Part shown: positions 1 to 9,305 of the stretch, one piece after another
How positions within the stretch are numbered: the first letter of the stretch is position 1
How the letters are laid out: every line of letters starts with the position of its first letter
NCBI GenBank assembly: GCA_001839685.1
Contig: MLAK01000739.1
Location: 10,444 to 69,279, forward strand
Direction: 5' to 3'
Length of the DNA: 58,836 bases
Source: Tritrichomonas foetus
Taxonomy: Eukaryota; Parabasalia; Tritrichomonadida; Tritrichomonadidae
Notes under the pieces: generated by a model
Database searches by the model: none
Told to the model about the DNA's origin: nothing
The model's input: the letters and a program-made list of their open reading frames with translations, nothing else
Program-made: the position numbers and the translations under genes

Positions 1-2282
1 GTCTTGTCTGTTAATTCTTGATTCTTCACTTCTAATTCATTAGTCTTTTCTTCAAATTCTTGTTTCTTTCCTTCTCGGAGAACTGTCTCCAAATCACTTT
101 GTAAAGTATGAATCTCAATATCCTTTTCATCGATTAGATTTTCAATGATAGCGTTTTTCTTTTGTTCATCATCTAATGCTTCATTTAATATCAAAATTTG
201 TTGTTTCAAATCATTTGTTTCTTGATCAAATTGATCAACAGATTCTTCAATTTGTAAATGTAAAGAAGATATTTCTTTTCTGGTATCATTTATTTCTTTG
301 TTTTGGTTTTCAATAATGTCCTTATAATGATTTCTGCATTTTTCTAATTCAGTAACATCAAGAAGGATTTTATCTTTTTCAATTTTGATTTCTGATAACT
401 TTTCGAATAAAGAAATATAATTTTTTTGATGATGATCAGAACTTTGCTGAATGTGATCTATTGTCTCTTTGAGTTCAAATATATTGTGATGTAATATTTT
501 ATTTTCATTTTCTAATTGGTAATTTTCATTTTCATAAGATTCTAAAAGTTGTTTTGTCTCTTCAAGTTTGATTGTAAGATGATTAATATTTCGATTTAAA
601 TCTGCAATTTGTTTTTCAGATACTTTCTTTTCATTTTGGAGTTCATTATTTTGTAATATTAAATAATCATTTTGAGAACTGAGATCGATTTTTTCAATGT
701 GAAGATTGTGATTTTGAATTTCATGTTCATTGGGAGCAATGTCAACAATACACAGTTTATTTGATAAAAATAAATCCAGCTTATTATTTTCAACATATTT
801 GGATTGATCAAGCGAACTTGGAATGACCATTATTTTATTATTTAAGCCTTCTTTATCGTTTTCAAGGGAAGGAATTTGATTTAAGTTTGCTTTATTTTTT
901 GGACTGAGGTTTGCTTCAACTTTGATTGATTGATCTTGTGAATTATTTTCTTGTGGGAAAAACTGTATATTGGGTTTATTATCTTTCATTTGCGATTTGG
1001 TAATTGAGTGAAGAGTAATTTCATGATCTTCTGATGTTGGATTTTGTTGAGATAATTGTCGAATTTGTTCCTGTATTTCTGAAATAAAACAAATTTCTTT
1101 GTCAAGTTTTTCTACTTTTTCCCTTTCTTTTTGTGCCTTCATCTTATCTATGAATGCCTTTTCATTAAAATTGGAACCTTTTTTGATTTGTCGCGTTAAT
1201 TTTTCAACTTTGTCTTTTTCTTTGAAGTACATCTCTGTAATCAGTTCGTTTTGATCTTCAAGTTCGTAAACGTATGAAGAAATATTTTGGAGTCGAATTT
1301 CATGAAGTCTTTTTTCTACACTATTTTGGAAGGTCTCCATTTTTTCGCAAAACGAATTCATAAATGATAGCATTCTAGCTTTAGGATCTAGTAAATTTGG
1401 ATTATTGATAACATTATTTTCTTTGATATTTTTCTTTTCAATTAAGTCTGTAATCTTTTGATTGGCGACATAAAGGCGATTATTTACATCTTCTATGCTT
1501 TGATTTACATTGTTTACAAAAGAGTCGATTTTCGTGTGTTCTTCTTGATATTTCCGCTCAAGTAAAGACATATATGCTTCAATATTTTTATTGAGTTGAT
1601 TCTCGGGAAAACAATTTGGAGCAATCTTTTCACTGATCCATTCGTAAATATTCGATTCAATTACATCAAGAGAATCATTTAAAACGAAGAAACTATGAAG
1701 TTGTTCTTTAATTGATTTCAAATCTCCATCGACTTTTCTTTCTTTTGTGTCAATCTGAATAGTAACTTTATTGTTTTCATTTTCAAAATCAAGAAGGTTT
1801 TCAAGATCATATTCTATATCATTTTCAACAACTAGATTATTATTATTTTCAATATCTGCTGAAGAATTATCAAAAAGTTTATTTGATGAATGAATTTGTT
1901 CATATTTCTGGATCTTTTCCATTAATTCTTTATTTTCCTTCATGAGACGTTCAATTTTTTCTTCTAATTGTAATTTGTCATCACTAAAAGCTGAAAGAAT
2001 TTCATCCATATCTTGGTTATTCCTCTCTTCCTGCTCTTTCAATTGAAACTGTAATTCTTTAATTTTATTTTCTAGATCGAAAATAGTCGTGTGATTAATT
2101 TTATTTTCACTGTCACTATTATTGGGTGAACTATTATCCGGTTGAAGTAGTGTGACTGATGGCGTCGAATCAGAAAATTTTATATTTGGAAAGTTGGGCG
2201 AAATTTGTCTTGGTGGAGTTTTGTCAGCAAGGAGATTTGAGCTTGAGGCCACAGCCTTGCTATTTTTGTCTGGTAAATCCAT
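1..2282 (-). CDS. Long coiled-coil protein, C-terminus cut by window edge
   Basis: The frame reads from an ATG at 2280-2282 towards base 1. I translated the two ends and a stretch near 720-840 and met no stop there; I did not check every codon. At least 760 residues lie in the window. The N-terminus (about 60 residues) is Ser/Pro/Asn-rich and probably disordered. After that come long stretches rich in Glu, Lys, Gln, Asn and Leu with heptad-like spacing, typical of a long coiled coil. No enzymatic motif is visible. The N-terminus carries a PNFPN motif followed by K/N-F-S/T-D, which also occurs near the N-terminus of the next gene, so the two may share a binding motif or be distant paralogues. 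A structural, cytoskeletal or scaffold role is inference only. A GACCAAATA box lies 38 bases upstream of the ATG. Confidence 0.8.
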   Translation of the reverse strand, partial: MDLPDKNSKAVASSSNLLADKTPPRQISPNFPNIKFSDSTPSVTLLQPDNSSPNNSDSENKINHTTIFDLENKIKELQFQLKEQEERNNQDMDEILSAFSDDKLQLEEKIERLMKENKELMEKIQKYEQIHSSNKLFDNSSADIENNNNLVVENDIEYDLENLLDFENENNKVTIQIDTKERKVDGDLKSIKEQLHSFFVLNDSLDVIESNIYEWISEKIAPNCFPENQLNKNIEAYMSLLERKYQEEHTKIDSFVNNVNQSIEDVNNRLYVANQKITDLIEKKNIKENNVINNPNLLDPKARMLSFMNSFCEKMETFQNSVEKRLHEIRLQNISSYVYELEDQNELITEMYFKEKDKVEKLTRQIKKGSNFNEKAFIDKMKAQKEREKVEKLDKEICFISEIQEQIRQLSQQNPTSEDHEITLHSITKSQMKDNKPNIQFFPQENNSQDQSIKVEANLSPKNKANLNQIPSLENDKEGLNNKIMVIPSSLDQSKYVENNKLDLFLSNKLCIVDIAPNEHEIQNHNLHIEKIDLSSQNDYLILQNNELQNEKKVSEKQIADLNRNINHLTIKLEETKQLLESYENENYQLENENKILHHNIFELKETIDHIQQSSDHHQKNYISLFEKLSEIKIEKDKILLDVTELEKCRNHYKDIIENQNKEINDTRKEISSLHLQIEESVDQFDQETNDLKQQILILNEALDDEQKKNAIIENLIDEKDIEIHTLQSDLETVLREGKKQEFEEKTNELEVKNQELTDK

Positions 2283-2320
2283 CCAAAAACGCGCCTAAAA
2301 TCTGAACATATTTCTATAGT

Positions 2321-2329
2321 TATTTGGTC
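2321..2329 (-). promoter_or_regulatory. GACCAAATA box upstream of coiled-coil gene
   Basis: On the minus strand this reads GACCAAATA, 38 bases before the ATG at 2282. The same nonamer occurs before two other genes on their coding strand (3733-3741 and 22259-22267), with GGCCAAATA at 7582. Its promoter role is inferred from position and recurrence. Confidence 0.45.
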
Positions 2330-2501
2330 GTTAGAGTTTTATTCATTCAATTTAATGTAACCATATTCACATCAAAAAAATTTATATGAAAACTCATCTT
2401 TCTTGAATAAAGGAATTTTAAGTCATAATTCGGGAATAAATACACAGAGTATAATTAATGGCATATATAACTGTTTATTCAACATCATACAACATTGACA
2501 A

Positions 2502-3716
2502 TTATTGTTGTTGTTCAAGTTGTTTAATTTGATCTTTTATTTCAGAAAGGAAGTAAATCTTTTCATTAAGACGATCAATCAAAGTTGGTTCTGAAGAAGT
2601 GGCAATATTAGCAGCTTTTCGTGAGCCATCAAAACAAGACAATTCCTTTAATCTTCTCTTTAAAAGTCCAATTTCATCGTTTTTATCATACAAAACATCA
2701 TACAAATCTTCAATCCAATCATCTAATTCATTAATTTTCTGAGACAGCTCATTTATTTGAATTTTATTGAACTTCTCTTCAACTTCATTCATAAATTGAT
2801 CCAATTTTTCATAAAATAGTGTCGAGAATTTGTTTGTCAAATTTTGCGAATCCAAAACCAAAACGTTCAATTTTTCTTGACTTTCTTCAAGTTTTTGTCT
2901 ATAATTTTGTTGAAGTTTTTGTGAATCCTCGATATTTGGGTTGTTTTCTAATTTTTCCAAACTTTCTAAAAGGTTGATTTTTGCTTGTATTTCAATGTTT
3001 TCTTGTTTGGATTTAGTTAGTTCAATTAAAGTGTTATTTAATTGATTTTTGATGTTTTCAAGATCTAAATTTTGATTTTTTAAATCAATTTTCAATTTTT
3101 GGTTTTCGTTTTCTTGGCTTTCTATTTTTTCATTATATTGTTGAATTTGTGATTTCATTTTCATTGTATAATCGATTTGAGTATTAATTTGATTATTCAT
3201 CTTCGTTTGAAAAGAATTTTGTATGAAAGAGAGCTTGTTTTCAAAATTTTGAACTTTTTGGTTCATTTTTTCAAAAAAAATTGAGAAAAATTTTTGTTGT
3301 CTCTTTTGGAAACAATTTATTCTTTTCATTATGATTCTATTATTCTCCTCAATAAATTCTTTGGAATATCTGTATTCATTAGACATAATATTTTCATCAT
3401 TTTCATTATTTTCTTCATTTAAATTGTTTTCTTTTTGCAGCTTTTTAATCATAAAACTGTTCTTTCTTAATTCCTCTTTTGATAAAACATTTTTTTTCTT
3501 TAATTTTGGTTTTTCTTCATTGATGAAAGGTGTCCAAAGAATACTAACCCGTAATGGTTCATTTTTGGAATTTCCTATTTCATCTGTGAAATTCACATTG
3601 TCTGGAAAATTTGGAAAATTGGGATTTATTTTCCTATTGGAGGGAAGATCCACCTTGTTGGAAAATAAAACTGGTTTGTTCGGTTTTATATTGGAAACCC
3701 GCATAGGTTTCTTCAT
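2502..3716 (-). CDS. Coiled-coil protein, 404 aa
   Basis: The open frame extends to 3743 only with a TTG. The first ATG is at 3714-3716, and I chose it because a GACCAAATA box lies 16 bases upstream. The first ~100 residues are basic and Pro/Asn-rich, with the PNFPN motif shared with the preceding coiled-coil gene. Residues ~130-345 are rich in Gln, Asn, Glu, Lys and Leu in heptad-like order and should form a coiled coil. The last 50 residues are a mixed helical tail ending in a Gln run. No enzymatic motif is seen. It lies in tandem with the partial coiled-coil gene, 219 bases away and on the same strand. Function is unknown; a structural or scaffold role is a guess from composition. The overlapping plus-strand frame is a shadow. 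Confidence 0.8.
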   Translation of the reverse strand: MKKPMRVSNIKPNKPVLFSNKVDLPSNRKINPNFPNFPDNVNFTDEIGNSKNEPLRVSILWTPFINEEKPKLKKKNVLSKEELRKNSFMIKKLQKENNLNEENNENDENIMSNEYRYSKEFIEENNRIIMKRINCFQKRQQKFFSIFFEKMNQKVQNFENKLSFIQNSFQTKMNNQINTQIDYTMKMKSQIQQYNEKIESQENENQKLKIDLKNQNLDLENIKNQLNNTLIELTKSKQENIEIQAKINLLESLEKLENNPNIEDSQKLQQNYRQKLEESQEKLNVLVLDSQNLTNKFSTLFYEKLDQFMNEVEEKFNKIQINELSQKINELDDWIEDLYDVLYDKNDEIGLLKRRLKELSCFDGSRKAANIATSSEPTLIDRLNEKIYFLSEIKDQIKQLEQQQ

Positions 3717-3732
3717 TAATATTTTCTTAGAA

Positions 3733-3741
3733 TATTTGGTC
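3733..3741 (-). promoter_or_regulatory. GACCAAATA box upstream of second coiled-coil gene
   Basis: Reads GACCAAATA on the minus strand, 16 bases before the ATG at 3716. It falls inside the TTG-initiated extension of the frame, which argues that the extension is 5' leader and not coding. Confidence 0.45.
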
Positions 3742-3939
3742 AATTATTCTGTTTCTCATAAAAAATGACATGTCAAAAGGTTTACCGCCAGAATCATGAT
3801 CGTCATTTTTCACTTAGTATGTCAGTACACGTTTATTTCAATTCAAATTCTTTTTTTCCAAATATTTTGTGAAGAATTCTCTAATTATTTCACTTTTTCA
3901 TAGAGTTATAAAATTTATCATCAAAAAATCCAAATAACG

Positions 3940-5160
3940 ATGATCTCTCCTCCACCAGCTGATTCTACCAAATCTCCGCGGAAGAAAATGAATTCTACGT
4001 CACCTGCAATTTCACCCTCCAATACAGCGCCTCTTTCTAAATCGTCTTCCAATTATGAAATCGAAAATAGAAAAAAAGCAAATTCACAAAATATGAACGA
4101 CAAAAAAACTGACGAAGAGAAACCCGAAAATCAAAATGAAGTGACGAAAGATGACGATAAACCATCGCCGTACGATGTCGATTATTGGACTGGTGAAGCC
4201 CTTCATAAACGGCCACTTGATGGATGCTCACTTAAAATTTTAGATCAAGTTGCAGAAAAAGTTCGTACCGAAAGAGATAATTTAATATATTTGGGCCTTT
4301 ACCAAGATTCAGTGGCCGCAAATGAAGCGTATGCAAAAACAGTTGGTTATAGAGATGTTGTTCAAAAGAGAAGTGTCCAAAAACGCACCCAAAAAGAATT
4401 ATATGACAGATTAGAAATGGCGCGCGAAAATCATCAAAGACTTGTTGAATCTGCACAAACGGTTATTCCGAATATGATTTCATCATTTGAAAACGAAATG
4501 GCAAATCTTGAGAATCGACAAAATTGGGAACTCCAAAAATTGACAGAAGAATGGGAATCACCCCAAAAAAAGCGATTGTATAATCGTTCATCAGGTGCTC
4601 TCAAAAACTTAAGAACACAGTCAATTTTACTTTTAAATTCGCATCGATTTGATGAAATGGAAATCTGCGAAAAACAAGCAAATGAACTGGAAGCAAAAGA
4701 ATCCAGAATGAATCAAAATAAACTTGAAAGCGACTTCCAAGAAGCTTTAAATAAAATGCTTGACAGACATCAACTAGAAAGGGATAAGTTAATTGCTGCG
4801 CAAACTGTTTCACGTGATAAATATGAAGCTGCTGTTAAACATGATCTTGATATTGCTTTAAAGCGAATTGACAAAATAGAAAAAGAAATTGAAGAAGCAC
4901 AAGATCCTGAAAAAGTCTGGGTTCATTATTCTAGAAGAGAAGCAAAAGGACCTCCAGGAAAAAGACCAACTGCAAGAGCAGGTAGGAAAAATTGTCTTGT
5001 TGCAATAAATACCAGTGACTTCAATACACTTAATCTACCGCCACTTGTTGATAATCCAAAATGGAATATTGAAAAAGAACCTGAATTGCCACCAAGACTT
5101 GCAAAAGTAAAAGAACAGAAACAGCAGCAAATGAAACAGAGCAGAAGACAGAAATCTTGA
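3940..5160 (+). CDS. Helical protein of unknown function, paralogue of 7626-9059
   Basis: 406 aa from an ATG preceded by CCAAATAACG. Residues 1-75 are Ser/Pro/Lys-rich and disordered-looking. Residues ~95-330 are strongly helical and charged, and the tail from ~335 is basic and Pro-rich. A central signature (W at 205, then SP, an N-x-S, L-x-x-LR, and later RF-x-x-M/A followed by A-x-x-LE) recurs in the protein at 7626-9059 in the same order and spacing. I read the two as paralogues of one trichomonad family. No catalytic motif or membrane segment is seen. A cytoskeletal or axonemal role is possible from the helical build but is not shown. It converges on the kinase gene at 5576. Confidence 0.85.
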   Translation: MISPPPADSTKSPRKKMNSTSPAISPSNTAPLSKSSSNYEIENRKKANSQNMNDKKTDEEKPENQNEVTKDDDKPSPYDVDYWTGEALHKRPLDGCSLKILDQVAEKVRTERDNLIYLGLYQDSVAANEAYAKTVGYRDVVQKRSVQKRTQKELYDRLEMARENHQRLVESAQTVIPNMISSFENEMANLENRQNWELQKLTEEWESPQKKRLYNRSSGALKNLRTQSILLLNSHRFDEMEICEKQANELEAKESRMNQNKLESDFQEALNKMLDRHQLERDKLIAAQTVSRDKYEAAVKHDLDIALKRIDKIEKEIEEAQDPEKVWVHYSRREAKGPPGKRPTARAGRKNCLVAINTSDFNTLNLPPLVDNPKWNIEKEPELPPRLAKVKEQKQQQMKQSRRQKS

Positions 5161-5575
5161 ATGTTAGATATTTATATATTATTAATAAAAATAAGACTTG
5201 GAGAAAAAAAGAACTCATTCGTATTATTTATTTGATGTTTAACCCCTTGGATAAAGCCTTGAAACAGAAGGAATTCCTTATCTGCCATCTTTCATGGATT
5301 AAACCAATGATAACGTTATCATTCGTTATATTTTATATCATAATAATTATGAGATTGCTATAAATCGTGATCTATATATAAGAATAGAAATAATACCATG
5401 ATAAATATGTTTATTATTAAAGTGTGATCACAATCTATTTAGATGAAAATACATCATCTGATATGAATCATAGGATATGTTTTAAGCGATGAAATGTTTG
5501 AGGATCTCTCGAGAGAAGATTCACTATCGTTAAAACAATTCATAGAAATTCTAACAAAATTGATAAAATAATCTT
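5161..5575. other. Convergent 3' spacer
   Basis: Very AT-rich spacer between two converging genes. Only short frames are present, one of them overlapping the previous stop. I see no further gene. Confidence 0.6.
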
Positions 5576-7057
5576 TCATGAAGGAGAACATGAGTTCAAT
5601 AAAATAGATAGTGGTGTTGATGATGACTTTGATGTTCTTACAAACATATTAGGTCTCTTTCGAATTAGTTGTTGCATATTGGATGCATTGTTATTTAATA
5701 TTCCTTTCACTGGAGTTTGCGCGAAAGATGGTCTAACAATAATCTGTTTTTTATTTGATATACCAGACATCCTCCTGTTTACCCAGCCTGGCTCACTTTG
5801 CCGCCTGTTTACATCTAATGAATCACTATTAATTGTCGGTCGTCCAGAAAAACATTTCACTTGCCTTTGCTCTGGTTTTGATCCAGGCATCACTTCAATT
5901 TCACCATCAAAATCTAAATTAATATCTTTGATTGCCTCCTTAGATATCATCACATGATTTTCATTTTCATTTTCGGCTTTAATATCATCATACTTGAATC
6001 GGTTCAGTTTTTCATTTGGGGTATTTTCGATCCACTTGCTTGGTGCAACATCGATGGCATTTTTCCCATTTACTTTACTGTAATTATGCATAGCTTCCTC
6101 TTCATCGAGATTGCTTGTATTGTAAGAATTAATTGCATGATTGTAGTTATTCCTTGAAAAAAATGAGAAACTTTGGAGACGTCTTGCTGGAATTGGTTTT
6201 GCATCTAAACTTTTCAAATAAGGATGTTGTAGTATTTCTTCCATTGTCAGTCTTTCTTTCGGATCAGCCTTTAAGAGGCTCTTTATTAAATCATATGCAT
6301 CAGGACTGATGTCTGTTGGAATTTCAATATTAGCTCTTTTTATCTCTTTATACAGGAGTGAATGGTTTGTGCTATGCCATGGAAGTGTGCATGTCACCAT
6401 AGTGAATAAAACAACGCCTAAGCTCCAAGAATCTGATGCTTTTCCATCATAAGGAATCCCTTCAATCACTTCAGGAGCAGCATAAAAAGGTGACCCGCAT
6501 GGTGTTTCTAGAAGAACATCAACTGAAGTATTATTTAATAAACATGTGTGATGACAAAGCCCAAAATCGCCAATTTTTGCATTATTACTTTTGTCTACAA
6601 ATATGTTTTCTGGTTTTATGTCTCTATGCGCAATCCCTTTTGTATGCAAATATAATAATCCCTCGGTTATTTGCTTAAACATTCGTTTTGAAAGTAGGTC
6701 GTCAAGCTTTCCATTATCAGCCATTAGCTTAAAAAGCTCACCATTCAAGCAATATTCCATTATGACGTAGATTAAATCTTTTTCGAAATATGTTTCTTCC
6801 AGTCGGACCAGCGATGGGTGTTTGAAAGTTTCCATAATCCTAAGCTCGCGTTCAAACCTGTCGAATATTTTTTTATCGATGAGAAGTTGGCGCGGAACAA
6901 CTTTGCAGGCAAATTGTCGATTCGTGATTCGGCAATTGACAAGAATAACGCACGAAAATGAGCCATCGCCGATAACTTGAATGAAGTCGTAATGGCTGAA
7001 AGAAAGCGGGATATCAACCTCATACTGTTCAGCAATTACGACATGGAGAGACTTCAT
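5576..7057 (-). CDS. Ser/Thr protein kinase, CAMK/AMPK-related type
   Basis: 493 aa. All core kinase motifs are present: Gly-rich loop GDGSFS (~30-35), ATP-anchoring Lys in ACKVV (K52), HRDIKPEN (144-151) and DFG (164-166). The activation segment ends CGSPFYAAPE, followed by D-x-W-SLG. The loop residues following HRD and the CGSP-Y-AAPE segment are typical of CAMK-group kinases. The catalytic domain spans about residues 20-280. The remaining ~210 residues are Asn/Ser-rich and low in complexity, without a recognisable regulatory domain. The enzyme should be an active Ser/Thr kinase; the substrate is unknown. The start ATG at 7055-7057 has TCATC a few bases upstream, an initiator-like match. 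Confidence 0.95.
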   Translation of the reverse strand: MKSLHVVIAEQYEVDIPLSFSHYDFIQVIGDGSFSCVILVNCRITNRQFACKVVPRQLLIDKKIFDRFERELRIMETFKHPSLVRLEETYFEKDLIYVIMEYCLNGELFKLMADNGKLDDLLSKRMFKQITEGLLYLHTKGIAHRDIKPENIFVDKSNNAKIGDFGLCHHTCLLNNTSVDVLLETPCGSPFYAAPEVIEGIPYDGKASDSWSLGVVLFTMVTCTLPWHSTNHSLLYKEIKRANIEIPTDISPDAYDLIKSLLKADPKERLTMEEILQHPYLKSLDAKPIPARRLQSFSFFSRNNYNHAINSYNTSNLDEEEAMHNYSKVNGKNAIDVAPSKWIENTPNEKLNRFKYDDIKAENENENHVMISKEAIKDINLDFDGEIEVMPGSKPEQRQVKCFSGRPTINSDSLDVNRRQSEPGWVNRRMSGISNKKQIIVRPSFAQTPVKGILNNNASNMQQLIRKRPNMFVRTSKSSSTPLSILLNSCSPS

Positions 7058-7625
7058 TTGATGACAGAAAACAATGGTGAATTTTTTTCAATGCAATAAT
7101 AAAATGGTTTCAAAATCTAGAATTCAATTAAATTCAATATAATATAAAATTTCTCTGAAAAAATTGAATCATATTGAAAATAACTGATGCAACCCTATCT
7201 GCTCTTTTTAGATATTTATGCTTCTTACACTTTGGATTTCAATTGATGAATATGACACTAATATTGAAAGAAATTCACTAGTTATCTATTAATTGAGAGA
7301 AGATATTCAGAAATTTTCGAAATATTGCCCTTTTAAATAAATCATAAATTATTTCGTGATCATTAGATTTCAATAAATTATTTTATTCTCAAGAAAATTG
7401 AGATGTTCGAAAAACCTTACAGTTCTCTGGAATCATTGATTTCCAATCGTAAGGATGATATTTTATTTTAAATAAAATTCAATGAAAAATTACATAAAAT
7501 TATATTTCAGAAAATGACGTTATTAATTAATTTTTTTCAAAATATATTTGCTCTTTCAGCTCACAAAATATTGATGGTTTAGGCCAAATAAAATCTTAAA
7601 AAGTTTGGATTATTTTACCAACTTA
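7058..7625. other. Divergent promoter spacer
   Basis: AT-rich spacer between the kinase (minus) and the helical protein (plus). It holds GGCCAAATAA at 7582-7591, about 35 bases before the ATG at 7626. No gene is seen. Confidence 0.6.
7582..7591 (+). promoter_or_regulatory. GGCCAAATAA box
   Basis: One-base variant of the GACCAAATA box, on the coding strand ~35 bases before the ATG at 7626. It is a likely core promoter element by analogy with the other copies in the window. Confidence 0.4.
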
Positions 7626-9059
7626 ATGAACAAAGATCTCTTTTCAAACACGAGTGGATACATTCCTAGTGATACAACCAATACCACAATCAATATGGCA
7701 GGCACAAATTCGATTACATCTAGTCAAAGAAGTCAGAGTCAATTCCTAAATCAAAATAATAATGAAAGAAAAACAAAAAATAAAAACTATGAAGATCTTG
7801 GAATAGAAGAAGATAACCAAGCTCGATTTGAACAGATTTTTAAAATAACTACCCCGCATAGCTCTCGGAGCTATTCTGTCGCAAATTCTGTAACCGACGT
7901 CGAACCAACCAAAAACACAAATTTAAACACAAGCAACGCTTTAATTAATGATTTTCGAAACTCACCAGAATTGAAACTTAAAATCCCACAACCAAATGCC
8001 TATAATAATTCTCACAATGATATGAATAAAAATAAAATTAAGAAAAAGAATAAGAATAAGAGTATTGTTAATAATAGTAATGAAAATAATGATAATAATG
8101 TTGATGAAATACAAAAAGCCATTCAAAAACTCATACAAAAAAGAGAAATGCCACCAATTGAAATTCTCCCTCAAGTTTATCGTATCATAAAAACATTATA
8201 TCTGAATTCATTAATTGTTCAAGATTATGATCGTGCTAACGAGCTTGAAGAAGTTTCAAAACTTGTTGGCGATAATTATGAATGTATGGTGAATGCTAAA
8301 ATCAAAGCTGAACAAACAAAAACTCTTGAAACTCGGATTGAGCTCGCAAAGAAAAGATTGCAGATAGAAATTGATGAATGGGACAAAATACTGCATATTT
8401 TTAAAAATGAACAAAATAAACAACGCCATAATTTAGAACAAAAAATATTAGAAGAAAGAAATGAATTTGAAAATAATTGGTCAAATCCAGAATATTTAAT
8501 TCAATTTAATAAACCATCACCAACTCTTTTACAACTTCGAAAACAACAGAAAGCACTTGCAATTGCTAAAAGATTCGCCGATGCCAAGCAAGTGAAACAA
8601 ATCGCAGATAAACTTCAGCAAATCGAATCTGATCAAGCACAGCAACGTGCTGTAAGTTGTATGAAACTGCATTATAATAAAATGATTGATGATCAACAGC
8701 GAACAATTGAATGTTTTAATGATCATGAAAAACGATTAGAACAATATTTGGTTGCAGAAAGAGAAAAAGTGTTAAAACCTTATTATATGTTAATTAAACA
8801 GCTTGAAGCTACGCGTGATAAAGATTTACCGCTAAATATGAAACCACAAAAAGTTGTTTTCGTTTCAAACATAAGAACCAAAATATTGAAAACTGATAGG
8901 GCTCTTCCACCAGCCTCACCAAGAACCACACGGGCGATGTCAAAGTTCAGAAATTCTGACGAACCTGAAAGATTGACTTTGACTGGAATTGACGTGAGAA
9001 GAACTTTAAGTGGAAGAAGAGCAAAATCTTCAGTTCGAGTGTCTAAAGTGAGAAAGTGA
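7626..9059 (+). CDS. Helical protein of unknown function, paralogue of 3940-5160
   Basis: 477 aa. The open frame extends upstream to a TTG at 7605, but the first ATG is at 7626, downstream of the GGCCAAATAA box. Residues 1-160 are Asn/Ser/Lys-rich and low in complexity. From ~165 to ~400 the protein is a charged helical region. W285, then NP, an N-K-P-S, LL-x-LR, and RFADAK followed by A-x-x-LQ-x-IE, repeats the signature of the 3940-5160 protein in order and spacing. The tail is basic (Arg/Ser/Lys-rich). There is no catalytic motif, signal peptide or membrane segment. Function is unknown. The minus-strand frames inside it are shadows. Confidence 0.85.
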   Translation: MNKDLFSNTSGYIPSDTTNTTINMAGTNSITSSQRSQSQFLNQNNNERKTKNKNYEDLGIEEDNQARFEQIFKITTPHSSRSYSVANSVTDVEPTKNTNLNTSNALINDFRNSPELKLKIPQPNAYNNSHNDMNKNKIKKKNKNKSIVNNSNENNDNNVDEIQKAIQKLIQKREMPPIEILPQVYRIIKTLYLNSLIVQDYDRANELEEVSKLVGDNYECMVNAKIKAEQTKTLETRIELAKKRLQIEIDEWDKILHIFKNEQNKQRHNLEQKILEERNEFENNWSNPEYLIQFNKPSPTLLQLRKQQKALAIAKRFADAKQVKQIADKLQQIESDQAQQRAVSCMKLHYNKMIDDQQRTIECFNDHEKRLEQYLVAEREKVLKPYYMLIKQLEATRDKDLPLNMKPQKVVFVSNIRTKILKTDRALPPASPRTTRAMSKFRNSDEPERLTLTGIDVRRTLSGRRAKSSVRVSKVRK

Positions 9060-9305
9060 ATGGCAAATTGTGCAGAAATCATTAATCAGAATTATTTTCA
9101 AATATTGGAATTTTGTATTAAAAAATAATACTGGGATTTTTGGCGAAGAAAAAAAAAGATGATCTTTCATGTAAAAAATGGAGAAATGTAAATATTATAG
9201 ATAATTTGTTTATAAATAAAGTTTGTGATATAGTTTGTGATATTTTGTAAATCTTGGTTTGAATGTTAGAATAATTCTTAAAATGAATTCATTTCATTTT
9301 CATTT

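Noticed and set aside
3331..3768. 145-codon plus-strand frame opposite the 404-aa coiled-coil gene
   Set aside because: Shadow of the antisense gene; its Phe/Leu/Ser-rich composition is the usual mirror of a Lys/Glu/Asn-rich coding strand.
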